Below the pieces are notes generated by a model. The model saw only the letters and a list, made by a program, of their open reading frames with translations, did no database searches and was not told the DNA's origin. The position numbers were made by a program, and so were the translations under genes. From NCBI GenBank assembly GCA_964554795.1, contig CAZKQB010000004.1:1-64000 (forward strand): a stretch of DNA of 64,000 nt, read 5' to 3'. Origin of the DNA: SFHK01 sp964554795. GTDB lineage: Bacteria; Bacillota; Clostridia; Christensenellales; Aristaeellaceae. Shown here piece by piece: positions 47,123-55,813 of this stretch (within the stretch, counting starts at the first letter, position 1; each line of letters starts with the position of its first letter).

Positions 47123-48130
47123 ATGAGTGTTGATTTTACCCTGCCCGATTCCGAAAACGGCAACGGGCGCAAGCCAAGCGTGTTCGCGGCGAGCTTTCTG
47201 TTTCTGCTGGCGGGCATGGGAAAGCTGGTCGGCGAATTTGTCGCGTGGCCGTTTGTGCTTCTGGCCGGGCGGCTGTTCGGCGGCGTGGACGCCGGCGTCC
47301 AGTCCCAGCTTACGCAGTTTCTGTACTATATTCTCTTTGTTGCGCTGCCCATAATGCTGTATGCGCGGCATGACCCCGGAATGGCTGCGCATTTGCGCAT
47401 CGAGCCCTTAAAGGGGCGCGTGGCTGCGCTGTCGGTGCTGACGGCGGCGGTCTCCGTGCTGTTCATCAACTATGTGAGCCAGATCTGGTTCATCCTCATT
47501 CAGTGCATGGGCGGCACGATTCCTGCCTCCGGCGTTGCCACGCCCACGACCGTGCGCGCGTTGGCCGCATCCGTGCTCATGTCCGCAGTGCTGCCCGGCA
47601 TATGCGAGGAGCTTCTATTTCGCGGCATGCTGCTGAGCGCGTGGGAGGAGCGCGGCTCTCTGCGCGCCATTCCCATCGTTTCGCTGCTGTTTATGCTTTT
47701 GCATGGAAATCTGCTTGGTATTCCCAGCGAATTCATCTGCGGCGTGCTGCTGGCCTGCATCGTCATCTCGTCCGGCTCGCTGTTTGCGGGCATGGTGTTT
47801 CATACTGTGTTTAACTCCATCCTGCTGATTGCCTCCTACATGGCGCGCTCTGCCGAGGCCGACGCGGAGGCAACCGCTGCCTATGCCGGAAATGCCCTCT
47901 CGCTACTTCCACTGCTGATTGGCGCGTTGCTGTTCGGCTATATCCTGATGCTTCTGATGCGCCGGTTCCGCGCGCTGCGCCTGCGCGACGGGCGACGGAC
48001 GTTCGGCGTGCCGCCCTGCCCGGAGAGGGAGTGCGGGATGAGCGAGCTGGTTGTACAGATTTCCGGTATCGTTGTCGCATCCGTGTGGTACGTGATCGAC
48101 CTGTTCCGCGTTTCCGGCTTCCTGCAATAA
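47123..48130 (+). CDS. CPBP-family intramembrane metalloprotease
   Basis: A 335-residue multi-pass protein of the CAAX protease/bacteriocin-processing (Abi) family. The catalytic motifs are CEELLFRGML (EExxxR) in one helix, LFMLLHGNLLGIPSEFI (His of the second motif) and MVFHTVFNSIL (the HxxxN motif). About eight membrane helices are visible. Members cleave prenylated proteins or process peptides, or act in bacteriocin immunity; the target here is unknown. AGGAGGG precedes the start. It lies between walJ and rlmH, probably in one transcript. Confidence 0.9.
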   Translation: MSVDFTLPDSENGNGRKPSVFAASFLFLLAGMGKLVGEFVAWPFVLLAGRLFGGVDAGVQSQLTQFLYYILFVALPIMLYARHDPGMAAHLRIEPLKGRVAALSVLTAAVSVLFINYVSQIWFILIQCMGGTIPASGVATPTTVRALAASVLMSAVLPGICEELLFRGMLLSAWEERGSLRAIPIVSLLFMLLHGNLLGIPSEFICGVLLACIVISSGSLFAGMVFHTVFNSILLIASYMARSAEADAEATAAYAGNALSLLPLLIGALLFGYILMLLMRRFRALRLRDGRRTFGVPPCPERECGMSELVVQISGIVVASVWYVIDLFRVSGFLQ

Positions 48131-48197
48131 ATGCGGAACGCGCCGGAGCCTGCCTCGCTATGGAACCAACCTGCTTTGTCGTTCGGAGGTTTTTGCA

Positions 48198-48674
48198 ATG
48201 AACGCAGCGATTTTATGCGTGGGTGCGCTCAAGGAAAAATGGCAGAAGGACGGCTGCGCCGAATACCTGAAGCGCCTGACTCGCTATGGAAAATACGAGG
48301 TCATCAAGGTTCCGGACGAGCCCGAGCCTGCCAAGCCGTCGCCTGCGCTGAATGCACAGGTGATGGAAAGGGAGGGCCGCGCACTGCTCGCCCGCCTGCG
48401 TCCGCAGGATCGAGTGGTGGCGCTGTGCATCGACGGCGTTTCCCTTTCCAGCGAGGCGTTGGCCTCTGAAACGGCGAAATGGGCGCAGGACGGCCGCCGC
48501 ACCGTGTTTGTCATCGGCGGCTCTCTCGGTCTTTCTCCCGAGGTCGTCGCCCGCGCCGACATGCGCCTTTCTTTTTCGAAAATGACCTTTCCGCACCCGC
48601 TGATGCGCGTAATCCTGCTTGAGCAGCTCTACCGAGCCGCGCGCATCGTCGCAGGGGAACGGTATCACAAATAA
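48198..48674 (+). CDS. rlmH: 23S rRNA pseudouridine-1915 N3-methyltransferase
   Basis: A 158-residue SPOUT-class methyltransferase acting on 70S ribosomes. The trefoil-knot SAM site is seen in FVIGGSLGLSPEV and the C-terminal LSFSKMTFPHPLMRVILLEQ and the LYRAARIVAGERYHK end, which is nearly invariant. The length is normal. GGAGG lies before the ATG. It completes the 45384-48674 gene group. Confidence 0.97.
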   Translation: MNAAILCVGALKEKWQKDGCAEYLKRLTRYGKYEVIKVPDEPEPAKPSPALNAQVMEREGRALLARLRPQDRVVALCIDGVSLSSEALASETAKWAQDGRRTVFVIGGSLGLSPEVVARADMRLSFSKMTFPHPLMRVILLEQLYRAARIVAGERYHK

Positions 48675-48878
48675 ACGCGATCCTGCGATGCTGCCAGCGG
48701 AAGAGGCGCTTGTTTATCGGAGCTTAGAGGGCTCGATGGTATAAACATGGAATGCATCCGCCGCAAGACCTTTCCTGTATGGAAAGCCGATGGGCTGCAG
48801 CCGGACCGGAGCTCCTCACGACGCGCAGGGAGCGTATATATGCCTGCCATGGAGCCGCCGAAACGGAAGAAGGCCATA

Positions 48879-49235
48879 TCATTCGGACAGTTCAAATCCA
48901 TCCACGGCACGAATAAGATGCGGCGTTTCTGGATCCAGCGAAAAACGCCATAGCTCATCCTCCTCGTCTGTACTGCTTGCGATTACCTGAATAACGCTCC
49001 CATCGGAGAGGCAAATGAACAAATCTCCGTTTTCGCAGGCCTGAACATCTGTGACCGGCGTTGTTTTATGACCTTCAACAAATTGAGCCATTTTTTCATC
49101 AAACAGGGAATCGTCCGTATCGTAGTGAAAATCCTTGTTTTGTATATCAAGGGCGAAATACATTTCCTCGGAGGATACCAATACTGTATTTGCTTTGGTA
49201 ATCCGCATCCAGCATTGTATATGAATATATGGCAT
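48879..49235 (-). CDS. Unidentified small cytoplasmic protein, AT-rich gene
   Basis: A 118-residue acidic protein (start MPYIHIQCWMRITKANTVLV, end IRAVDGFELSE) with no signal peptide or membrane helix and no family I recognise. The composition, beta-strand-like with many Asp/Glu, recalls small immunity-type or phage-like proteins, but that is only an impression. The gene is clearly more AT-rich than its surroundings, suggesting recent acquisition. GGGAGG lies before the ATG at 49235. The frame stays open to an ATG at 49352 that also has AAAGGAG six bases upstream; the 39 extra residues look less protein-like, so the shorter start is preferred. No partner gene is obvious; 48675-48878 on its other side is empty. 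Confidence 0.6.
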   Translation of the reverse strand: MPYIHIQCWMRITKANTVLVSSEEMYFALDIQNKDFHYDTDDSLFDEKMAQFVEGHKTTPVTDVQACENGDLFICLSDGSVIQVIASSTDEEDELWRFSLDPETPHLIRAVDGFELSE

Positions 49236-49368
49236 ATTTTCATCCTCCCGATTTCGCAAAGGGGAAAAATACATGCCAATCAAATTACAAACTCGAATTG
49301 TCTTAACCAAGCAGCTTCCAATTAGAGTATCCTTTAAAATCTGAATGTTCATCCAGGACTCCTTTGTT

Positions 49369-49415
49369 GGTTTTCAAAATATCTGCCGCGGCGAAGCGCC
49401 TGCTTGCCGCGGCAG
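49369..49415 (-). terminator. Terminator of the MATE gene
   Basis: CTGCCGCGG (49383-49391) and CCGCGGCAG (49407-49415) make a perfect 9-bp stem. On the minus strand it is followed by ATATTTTG. Confidence 0.65.
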
Positions 49416-49435
49416 CATGAAAACGGAAGCGTCCC

Positions 49436-50830
49436 TCACGCCCGCGTGACGTTCTTGATCCACTTGTTGCCGCGCAGGCGGATAAAGGCAATGAGCCACT
49501 TAAAGCACTGGTCGATGCGGGTCATGAGGAACACAATGGGCAGCGGCCAGTTGAAGTGCACGGCGATCAGCATGGCGGGCAGCACGACGAGCCAGCCGCA
49601 GATCATATCCACGGCGGCGACAAAGCGGCTGTCGCCCGCGCCGCGGTTGATGCCTACGAAGCAGGAGGCATGGTAGCTGGTGCCCATCAGCGTGACGGCG
49701 CCAATGGCGATCATCTGTGTGGCGAGCTCGAATACCTGTGCATCCTGCGCCGAACCGTACAGGCGGGTGAACGGCGCGCGCAGCAGGTAGACCACGGCCG
49801 CCATGCACACGCCGATCAGCGCGAACATCACTTGAATTGTGCGCGAGTATTCCCGCGCGGTATCGTAGTCGCCGCGACCGACGGCCTTGCCTACCATCAC
49901 GCATGCGCCGCCCGCAAGGGCGAAGGTGAACATTGTGCCAAGGTTCATCATGGCGCTGGTGATGGCGTTCGCAGCGATAAAGTACGTCGTCAGCCGTCCG
50001 ATAATTGCGGCCTTCAGAAGCCCGATAAACGACCACTGCATGTCGGTCACTCCAACCGGAAGCCCGTAGCGGGCGTAATCGCGCGCCAGCGAGCGGTCAA
50101 AGCGGAAAAAGTCGCGCGGACGCACGTCCACAACCCTCTGCACCCGGAAGGTGTAGAACGCAACAATCAGCATTTCGATCACGCGGGTCAGAACGGTTGC
50201 CAGCGCTGCGCCCTCTACGCCCATCGCCGGAAGGCCGAGCTTTCCGAAAATCAGCACGTAGTTGAGAGAAACGTTCATAATAAGCGAGGCAACGGACACA
50301 TATAGCGTTACCCGCACAACCTCCACCGAGCGCAGCATGCCGGTGAGCGAGTTTGTAACGGCGTAGGGAATCCAGCTGAAGCACACGATGGCGAAGTAGG
50401 CCAGCGCCAGCCGCGTTGCCTCGGCGGCGCTTTCGTCCCCCGCGCGCAGCACCAGGCGGATGATCGGCTCCGGGAACAGCCGCGCTGCCAGCACAAACAA
50501 AAGCGTGACCGCCATCGATACCGCGAACACGATGGAGAAAAGCCGCTTGATGCGCGGCATGTCCTTCTTGCCCCAGTACTGAGAGATCAAAACGCTCGAG
50601 CCGCTGACCAGCCCCAGCAGCGTCGCCGTGAAAAACGCCGTGAGCGCGTTCACCTGCGAAACCGCGGCCTGCGCGATTTTGCCGTAGCCCTCGGCGACGC
50701 TGCTTGTGATGCTGGATACCATGATGTCGTCCGCCACAACCACCAGAAAGCTCACCAGTGAGGAAAACGCCGTGGGCAGGGAAATGCGAAGAATCGTTCG
50801 GTAGAAGTTTTTATCGCGCACCAGCCGCAT
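49436..50830 (-). CDS. MATE-family efflux transporter
   Basis: A 464-residue membrane protein with twelve hydrophobic segments in two similar halves, the multidrug and toxin extrusion fold that exchanges cations for drugs or metabolites. Motifs include ILRISLPTAFSSLVSFLVVV near the start, ATLLGLVSGSSVLISQYWGK, and in the second half GTMFTFALAGGACVMVGKAV. The ATG at 50830 follows AAAGGTGG by eight bases. It is divergent from a TetR gene with which it shares a 163-bp control region, so TetR control of both sides is plausible. The substrate is unknown. Confidence 0.93.
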   Translation of the reverse strand: MRLVRDKNFYRTILRISLPTAFSSLVSFLVVVADDIMVSSITSSVAEGYGKIAQAAVSQVNALTAFFTATLLGLVSGSSVLISQYWGKKDMPRIKRLFSIVFAVSMAVTLLFVLAARLFPEPIIRLVLRAGDESAAEATRLALAYFAIVCFSWIPYAVTNSLTGMLRSVEVVRVTLYVSVASLIMNVSLNYVLIFGKLGLPAMGVEGAALATVLTRVIEMLIVAFYTFRVQRVVDVRPRDFFRFDRSLARDYARYGLPVGVTDMQWSFIGLLKAAIIGRLTTYFIAANAITSAMMNLGTMFTFALAGGACVMVGKAVGRGDYDTAREYSRTIQVMFALIGVCMAAVVYLLRAPFTRLYGSAQDAQVFELATQMIAIGAVTLMGTSYHASCFVGINRGAGDSRFVAAVDMICGWLVVLPAMLIAVHFNWPLPIVFLMTRIDQCFKWLIAFIRLRGNKWIKNVTRA

Positions 50831-50915
50831 CGTGTCGACCACCTTTGTGTAAAAATTTCTAATTATATTGTAACACATATGTCAAGCGCTTTCGCCAGAA
50901 TTAACCGCGCGCGGG

Positions 50916-50944
50916 TTGACTTGCGCGCCTCGAATGCGTATAAT
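50916..50944 (+). promoter_or_regulatory. Sigma-A promoter of the TetR-ABC exporter operon
   Basis: TTGACT (50916-50921), 17-bp spacer, perfect TATAAT (50939-50944). A TTGACA on the minus strand nearby (50880-50885) may serve the MATE gene, but its -10 is unclear. Confidence 0.85.
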
Positions 50945-50993
50945 GAGAAACGTACGATGCACAACGAATGATTCTTTAAAGGAGAGGACACTC

Positions 50994-51569
50994 ATGGCTC
51001 CGAAATTTCGATTTACCCGCGAGGAGATCATCGACGCTGCGCTGGCGCTGACTGCCGAGGGAGGGCCGAAGGCGGTTACGGCGCGGGCGCTGGCGGCGCG
51101 GCTGGGCTCGTCGGCAAAGCCGATCTTCGGCTTGTTTGAAAATATGGAGGAGCTTCAGGACGCAGTGCTTGCGGCGGCCTTTGAGAAATACGAACGATTC
51201 ATAGCTGCGGAAATGGCGAAGGGCGAATACAAGCCCTATAAGGCCAGCGGCATGGCGTATATTCACTTTGCCCGGGACGAAAGGGAGCTTTTCAAGCTGC
51301 TGTTCATGCGCGAGCGTTCCCGGGAGGAGCAGCGGATGCCTCTTCAGGATGACGTAAAGCCGCTGCTCGAGCTGATACGCAAAAATACCGGCATGAGCGA
51401 GACAGAGGCCCGCAGGTTTCACACCGAAATGTGGCTGTTCGTGCACGGCATTGCAACGATGATCGCTACCTCATTTCTGGATTGGGACGACGAGGACGTC
51501 AGCCGCGCGCTGACCGACGTTTACGAGGGCATGACTCAGCGCAGAGCCGGAAAGGGAGGCAATGAATGA
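50994..51569 (+). CDS. TetR/AcrR-family transcriptional regulator
   Basis: A 191-residue regulator. The N-terminal helix-turn-helix is FTREEIIDAALALTAEGGPK and AVTARALAARLGSSAKPIFG (residues 6-45), and an all-helical ligand-binding domain with a WHG-type C-terminal region (FHTEMWLFVHGIATMIATSF) follows. It probably represses its own operon, an ABC exporter whose ATPase gene overlaps by 4 bp, and perhaps the divergent MATE gene. AAAGGAGAGG precedes the ATG at 50994; the frame open upstream would run into the promoter. Confidence 0.92.
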   Translation: MAPKFRFTREEIIDAALALTAEGGPKAVTARALAARLGSSAKPIFGLFENMEELQDAVLAAAFEKYERFIAAEMAKGEYKPYKASGMAYIHFARDERELFKLLFMRERSREEQRMPLQDDVKPLLELIRKNTGMSETEARRFHTEMWLFVHGIATMIATSFLDWDDEDVSRALTDVYEGMTQRRAGKGGNE

Positions 51570-52300
51570 CGGCACCTGCCATTGAAGCAAGCGGTCTTAC
51601 AAAGCGCTACGGCGCGCTGACAGCCGTGGATCACCTGACCCTTCGCGTGGAAAAGGGCGAGCTTTTTTCGCTGCTCGGCATAAACGGCGCCGGGAAAACC
51701 ACGACTCTTCGCATGCTGTGCTGCCTTACGAGGCCTACGGAGGGCGACGCCGTGCTCTCGGGCGCAAGCGTCGTGCGCGAGCCGATGCGCGTAAAGGAGA
51801 AAATCGGCGTTTCTCCGCAGGAAACCGCCGTTGCCGCGAACCTGACGGCGGAGGAAAACCTGCGCCTGCTGTGCGGCATGCACGGCATGTCCCATGCACA
51901 GGCGGACGAAAAAGTGCGCGCGCTTTCGGAGCGCTTCCACCTAAGAGAGGTGCTTCATCGCCGCGCCGGGAGGCTTTCGGGTGGCTGGCAGCGTCGGCTC
52001 AGCATCGCCATGGCGCTGGTGAGCGACCCCGAAATCCTGTTTCTCGACGAGCCCACGCTGGGGCTTGACGTTCTGGCCCGAAGCGAGCTTTGGGACGTAA
52101 TCCGCGATATGAAGGGCCGCGCCACCATCATCCTGACTACGCATTATATGGAGGAGGCCGAGGCGCTCTCCGACCGCGTGGGCGTGATGAAGGATGGCCG
52201 TTTGCTGGCGCTGGGTACCCCCGGAGAGCTGAAGGCGCAGTCCGGGCAGGAAAAATTCGAGGATGCGTTTATCGCCATCGTAAAGGGGGCCTCGAAATGA
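51566..52300 (+). CDS. ABC exporter ATP-binding protein (DrrA/ABC-2 type)
   Basis: A 244-residue ATPase of the drug/lipid ABC-2 exporter class. Walker A is GINGAGKTT, the Q-loop region is IGVSPQETAV, the signature is LSGGWQRRLSIAMAL, Walker B is LFLDEPTLGLD and the H-loop is LTTHYMEEAEALSD. It is coupled to the TetR gene before it and the permease gene after it by 4-bp overlaps. Together with the permease it likely exports a hydrophobic compound sensed by the TetR protein. Confidence 0.94.
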   Translation: MTAPAIEASGLTKRYGALTAVDHLTLRVEKGELFSLLGINGAGKTTTLRMLCCLTRPTEGDAVLSGASVVREPMRVKEKIGVSPQETAVAANLTAEENLRLLCGMHGMSHAQADEKVRALSERFHLREVLHRRAGRLSGGWQRRLSIAMALVSDPEILFLDEPTLGLDVLARSELWDVIRDMKGRATIILTTHYMEEAEALSDRVGVMKDGRLLALGTPGELKAQSGQEKFEDAFIAIVKGASK

Positions 52301-53022
52301 GAATGCTGTCCTTTGCCCGGCGCACGGCAAAGGAGATTCTGCGCGACCCGCTGAACCTTGCCTTTGGCCTTGGCTTTCCCGTGGCGTTGATTCTTCTAAT
52401 GAGCGCCATCCAGGCCAATGTTCCCGCGCCGGTTTTCGAAATCAGAAGCCTTGCGCCCGGCATTTCGGTTTTTGGTCTGTCGTTCATGACGTTGTTTTCG
52501 GCTACGCTCGTGGCGCGAGACCGCGAAACAGCGTTCCTCGAGCGGCTCTACACTACGCCCATGAAGGCGACGGATTTTATCCTCGGTTACATGCTTCCGA
52601 TGCTTCCGATTGCCATGGCGCAGACGACCGTGTGCTACCTGCTGGCCGTCGTTCTCGGTCTTCCGTTCTCGGTCTCCATCCTGTACGGAATCCTGCTGAA
52701 CCTGCCCGCCGCACTGTTTTTCATTGCGCTGGGTCTATTGTGCGGAAGCCTGTTTACCGTAAAGCAGGTCGGCGGCCTCTGCGGCGCGCTGCTTACCAAT
52801 CTTTCCGCATGGCTCTCTGGCGCATGGTTCGATGTGACGCTCGTTGGCGGCGTATTCGAAAAAATTGCCTCGGCGCTCCCATTCATGCACGCCGTTGAAA
52901 TCCAGCGTGCGCTCATCGGAAACGCCTCCGCCGCCCTCGCCGGGCATCTTCTCTGGGTTGCGGCCTACGCTCTCCTTGCTCTCGTTGCCGCAGTCGGGAT
53001 TTTTCTGCGCCGCATGAAATAG
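52297..53022 (+). CDS. ABC-2 type exporter permease
   Basis: A 241-residue membrane protein with six hydrophobic segments in the ABC-2 pattern, functioning as a dimer with the preceding ATPase. It has the amphipathic start RRTAKEILRDPLNLAFGLGF and the family segment TLVARDRETAFLERLYTTPM just after helix two, which docks on the ATPase. The ATG at 52297 overlaps the ATPase stop. It is followed by an intrinsic terminator that ends the operon. Confidence 0.92.
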   Translation: MRMLSFARRTAKEILRDPLNLAFGLGFPVALILLMSAIQANVPAPVFEIRSLAPGISVFGLSFMTLFSATLVARDRETAFLERLYTTPMKATDFILGYMLPMLPIAMAQTTVCYLLAVVLGLPFSVSILYGILLNLPAALFFIALGLLCGSLFTVKQVGGLCGALLTNLSAWLSGAWFDVTLVGGVFEKIASALPFMHAVEIQRALIGNASAALAGHLLWVAAYALLALVAAVGIFLRRMK

Positions 53023-53030
53023 CCTATATG

Positions 53031-53069
53031 AACGCCGGTTCCCTTGCGAGGCGGGAGCGGGCGTTTTTT
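53031..53069 (+). terminator. Intrinsic terminator of the TetR-ABC operon
   Basis: AACGCC (53031-53036) pairs with GGCGTT (53060-53065), with further interrupted pairing of TTCCC to GGGAG, ending in six T. Confidence 0.75.
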
Positions 53070-53124
53070 GAATGCGAAATCGCGGCGGAATCCGGGCTTT
53101 GTTCAGACATTGTCTTCCTGCGAT

Positions 53125-53153
53125 TTGACGAACGGGGCAAAGAATGGTATAGT
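53125..53153 (+). promoter_or_regulatory. Sigma-A promoter of the TGS-uridine kinase gene
   Basis: TTGACG (53125-53130), 17-bp spacer, TATAGT (53148-53153). Confidence 0.75.
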
Positions 53154-53194
53154 ATGGGTGGGGCGGCCTGCGTCGCGCCGGAAAGGGATTTGCC

Positions 53195-54841
53195 ATGAGA
53201 ATACGTTTGAATAATATACCGGTGGAAATCTCCGAAAACGAAAGCTATTTTGACGTAGCCTCGCGCCTGAATCAGGCGGAGGGCGCGCTGGCGGTGATGA
53301 TAAAGGGTGAAACGCTGTCTCTGAATGCATCGGCGAGTCACGGCGACGCGACGCTTCTCACCTATCGGGATGAGGAGGGACGGCGCGTATACGAGCGCTC
53401 GCTTCGTTTTGTGCTGCTGCTGGCGTTTGAGCGCGCCTATCCGCAGGCGCGCGTGCGGTGCGAAAACTCGCTGGGCAACGGCGTATATGTGACGGTGCGC
53501 GGGCTGAAGCTGACGGAGGAGGTGCTTGGCACGGTCGAGGCGCAGATGCGCGAGATTGCTCAGGCAAACCTGCCGTTCACGCTGGTGCCTACGTCCCGCT
53601 CCGCCGCGATTCGCTATTTTGCCGGGCGCGGCGACGACGACAAGGTGAAGCTTTTGAAATATCGTCCCTACGAGCACTTCCGCATGTATGAGTGCGGCGG
53701 GATGATGGAATATTTCTACGGCGAAATGGCGCGCAGCACCGGCGACGTGCGCGTGTTTTCGCTGACGCTGCTGGACAGCGGCTTTGTGTTCATGCTGCCC
53801 GACCCTGAAAACCCCGCCGTGCCCAGCGCGTATAGGCCGATGCCGAAGCTCCTGTCCACCTACCGCGAAAGCGCCCGCTGGCTGGAAATTCTGAACGTGG
53901 AAAACGCCGCCGACCTGAACGAGTTGACCGCGAGCGGCCATCTGCGCGAGTTCATTCGCGTAAACGAGGCGCTGATGGACCGTAAGATCTATGACATTGC
54001 CGACCGGATCGTGCACAGCCGTGCGCGGCTGGTGCTGATTGCGGGACCGTCGTCCTCCGGCAAGACTACGTTCTGCAACCGGCTGATGATCGCGCTGAAG
54101 GTTACCGGGCTTACGCCGGTGAAGCTTTCGCTGGACGACTACTATATTGACCGAGACAAGATTCCGCTGGATGAGAACGGCCAGCCGGATCTGGAGTGCG
54201 TGGAATCACTGGATACGGAGCTGTTGGGGCACCAGCTCCGGCAGCTTCTGGAGGGCGAGCGCGTGAACGTGCCTACCTTCGACTTCAACGCCCAGAAGCG
54301 CAGCGACAAGACGCACGAGCTGATGGTCGACTCCACGTCCCCGATTCTGATCGAGGGTATTCATGGGCTGAACGACCGGCTGACGCCCGGAATTCCGCGC
54401 GAGGCGAAGTTCAAGATCTACATCAGCGCGCTGACGAACCTGAACATCGACGATCACAACCGCATCCGCTCCACCGACGCGCGTTTGATTCGCCGCATCG
54501 TGCGCGACGCGGCTTCGCGCGGTACGCACCCGGAAAAGACGCTTCTAATGTGGTCATCCGTGCGCCGGGGCGAGGATAAGAACATCTTCCCGTTCCAGGA
54601 GGACGCCGACGCGATGATCAATTCGTCGCTGGTGTATGAGCTGGCGGTTATGAAGAAATACGTCTATCCGATGCTGACTGCGATCACGCCCGACGCGTCG
54701 TATTACACGCTGGCGCGCAGGCTTGTGAAGTTCCTCAACTATATACAGGCTGCCGACGTAGAGGATGAAATTCCGCTCAACAGCCTGCTGCGCGAGTTTG
54801 TGGGCGGCAGCTGCTTTTACCGGGAGGAGGGAAAGGCATGA
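53195..54841 (+). CDS. Uridine-kinase-like nucleoside kinase with TGS and threonyl-tRNA-synthetase-like domains
   Basis: A 548-residue cytoplasmic protein. Residues 1-60 are a TGS-like domain (MRIRLNNIPVEISENESYFD). Residues about 65-250 resemble the second additional domain of threonyl-tRNA synthetase. Residues about 280-490 are a phosphoribulokinase/uridine kinase P-loop fold with Walker A IAGPSSSGKTTF, the LSLDDYYIDRDKIPLDENG substrate segment and ILIEGIHGLNDRL. This architecture is widespread in Clostridia and is usually annotated as a nucleoside kinase; substrate and the purpose of the tRNA-synthetase-like part are not established. It overlaps the next gene by 4 bp. Confidence 0.88.
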   Translation: MRIRLNNIPVEISENESYFDVASRLNQAEGALAVMIKGETLSLNASASHGDATLLTYRDEEGRRVYERSLRFVLLLAFERAYPQARVRCENSLGNGVYVTVRGLKLTEEVLGTVEAQMREIAQANLPFTLVPTSRSAAIRYFAGRGDDDKVKLLKYRPYEHFRMYECGGMMEYFYGEMARSTGDVRVFSLTLLDSGFVFMLPDPENPAVPSAYRPMPKLLSTYRESARWLEILNVENAADLNELTASGHLREFIRVNEALMDRKIYDIADRIVHSRARLVLIAGPSSSGKTTFCNRLMIALKVTGLTPVKLSLDDYYIDRDKIPLDENGQPDLECVESLDTELLGHQLRQLLEGERVNVPTFDFNAQKRSDKTHELMVDSTSPILIEGIHGLNDRLTPGIPREAKFKIYISALTNLNIDDHNRIRSTDARLIRRIVRDAASRGTHPEKTLLMWSSVRRGEDKNIFPFQEDADAMINSSLVYELAVMKKYVYPMLTAITPDASYYTLARRLVKFLNYIQAADVEDEIPLNSLLREFVGGSCFYREEGKA

Positions 54842-55332
54842 AACGTGCGCTTGCGCTGATTCTATGTGTGCTTCTTCTGACGGGCGGTGCTTCGTGCGCC
54901 GAAGCGGCGCTCGTGCCCGTCGATGTGCAGGCCGTGTCTGAGCGCGCGCTTCCTCTGCTGGAGCTGCTTGCGGGCTGCGAAAGCTTTTACAGCTTTGACG
55001 CTGTGCCTGCGCCGGAGCTGGCAGGGGAAGCCGTTTGCGCCTATCGTTCCACGCATGCGGACGCGCCCGAGACGGATGAAATTCTGCGCGCGCTGTTTGC
55101 CTGCGAATGGGAAACGTTGCCGGAGATTCCCGATGCGCCGGTGCTTCTGCCCGCGCGCGTCACGCTGGAGGATGCGTACGAAGGCGCGACAGGCACGGTG
55201 ATTGCCTGTGTAAAGGCGGAGCTGGACTATGGCGACGGCTTTGAATTTGCGTGGTATGCCGAGTTCACCCTCGTGCCCGATGAAGCCGCCGAATACGGTG
55301 CGCGCGTTGAGCGGGCGCTGATTCCGGACTGA
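54838..55332 (+). CDS. Secreted protein of unknown function
   Basis: A 164-residue product with a clear Sec signal (MKRALALILCVLLLTGGASC, then AEAA, with probable cleavage after AEA). A lipobox-like LTGGASC is also present, so lipidation at Cys20 is possible. The mature part is acidic and shows no known motif; two cysteines (CESF and CAYR) could form a disulfide. Its start overlaps the kinase stop (ATGA), which is a strange pairing of a cytoplasmic kinase with an exported protein. I cannot assign a family. Confidence 0.72.
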   Translation: MKRALALILCVLLLTGGASCAEAALVPVDVQAVSERALPLLELLAGCESFYSFDAVPAPELAGEAVCAYRSTHADAPETDEILRALFACEWETLPEIPDAPVLLPARVTLEDAYEGATGTVIACVKAELDYGDGFEFAWYAEFTLVPDEAAEYGARVERALIPD

Positions 55333-55341
55333 TTCGATACT

Positions 55342-55620
55342 CCGGCGGTTCCCGCCGCGGCAGGGAGAGGCGGCGATGTCCCGGAACCGATCCGAAGTTC
55401 AGGGGCTCCGTCCGCGGTGAGGCGGAGGTATCGTTTTCACGAAAATAAGCTGAAGCCCGGCGGTTCCCGCCGCGGCAGGGAGAGACGACGATGTCCCGGA
55501 ACCGATTCGATACCCGGCGGTTCCGTCTGCGAGGGGAGAGAACTGTTTTCACGAAAATAGGCTGAAGCCCGGCGGTTCCGTCCGCGATGAGGCAGAGGTA
55601 TCGTTTTCACGAAAATAAGC
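55342..55620. repeat. Imperfect tandem repeats of about 112-115 bp
   Basis: CCGGCGGTTCCCGCCGCGG recurs at 55342 and 55457, with shorter forms at about 55515 and 55569. TTTTCACGAAAATA-GCTGAA follows at about 55434, 55549 and 55606, and GATGTCCCGGAACCGAT occurs twice. Blocks are shuffled and partly deleted between copies. The 55333-55813 interval holds only these repeats, a terminator and the next promoter. Confidence 0.75.
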
Positions 55621-55622
55621 TG

Positions 55623-55660
55623 AAACCCGACGCTCCGTGCAGAGAGGGAGCGCCGGGTTT
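55623..55660 (+). terminator. Strong hairpin ending the repeat block
   Basis: AAACCCGACGCTCC (55623-55636) pairs with GGAGCGCCGGGTTT (55647-55660) with one mismatch. TCTG follows the last T-run. It is the probable end of the kinase/secreted-protein transcript. Confidence 0.6.
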
Positions 55661-55740
55661 CTGTATACGCCGAATGGAAACGGCGCTGCCTGGCAGGAAA
55701 GCATCCTTTAAAGCGTGCAGGAAATTTGCCGCTTCCGCGC

Positions 55741-55769
55741 TTGACGCGCGCGCGGCGACGCGGTATGAT
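55741..55769 (+). promoter_or_regulatory. Sigma-A promoter of the DUF4317 gene
   Basis: TTGACG (55741-55746), 17-bp GC-rich spacer, TATGAT (55764-55769). Confidence 0.75.
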
Positions 55770-55813
55770 ATAGAGGGATGGATCCCCCAATATGCATTCA
55801 TGAGGGCATTAAA

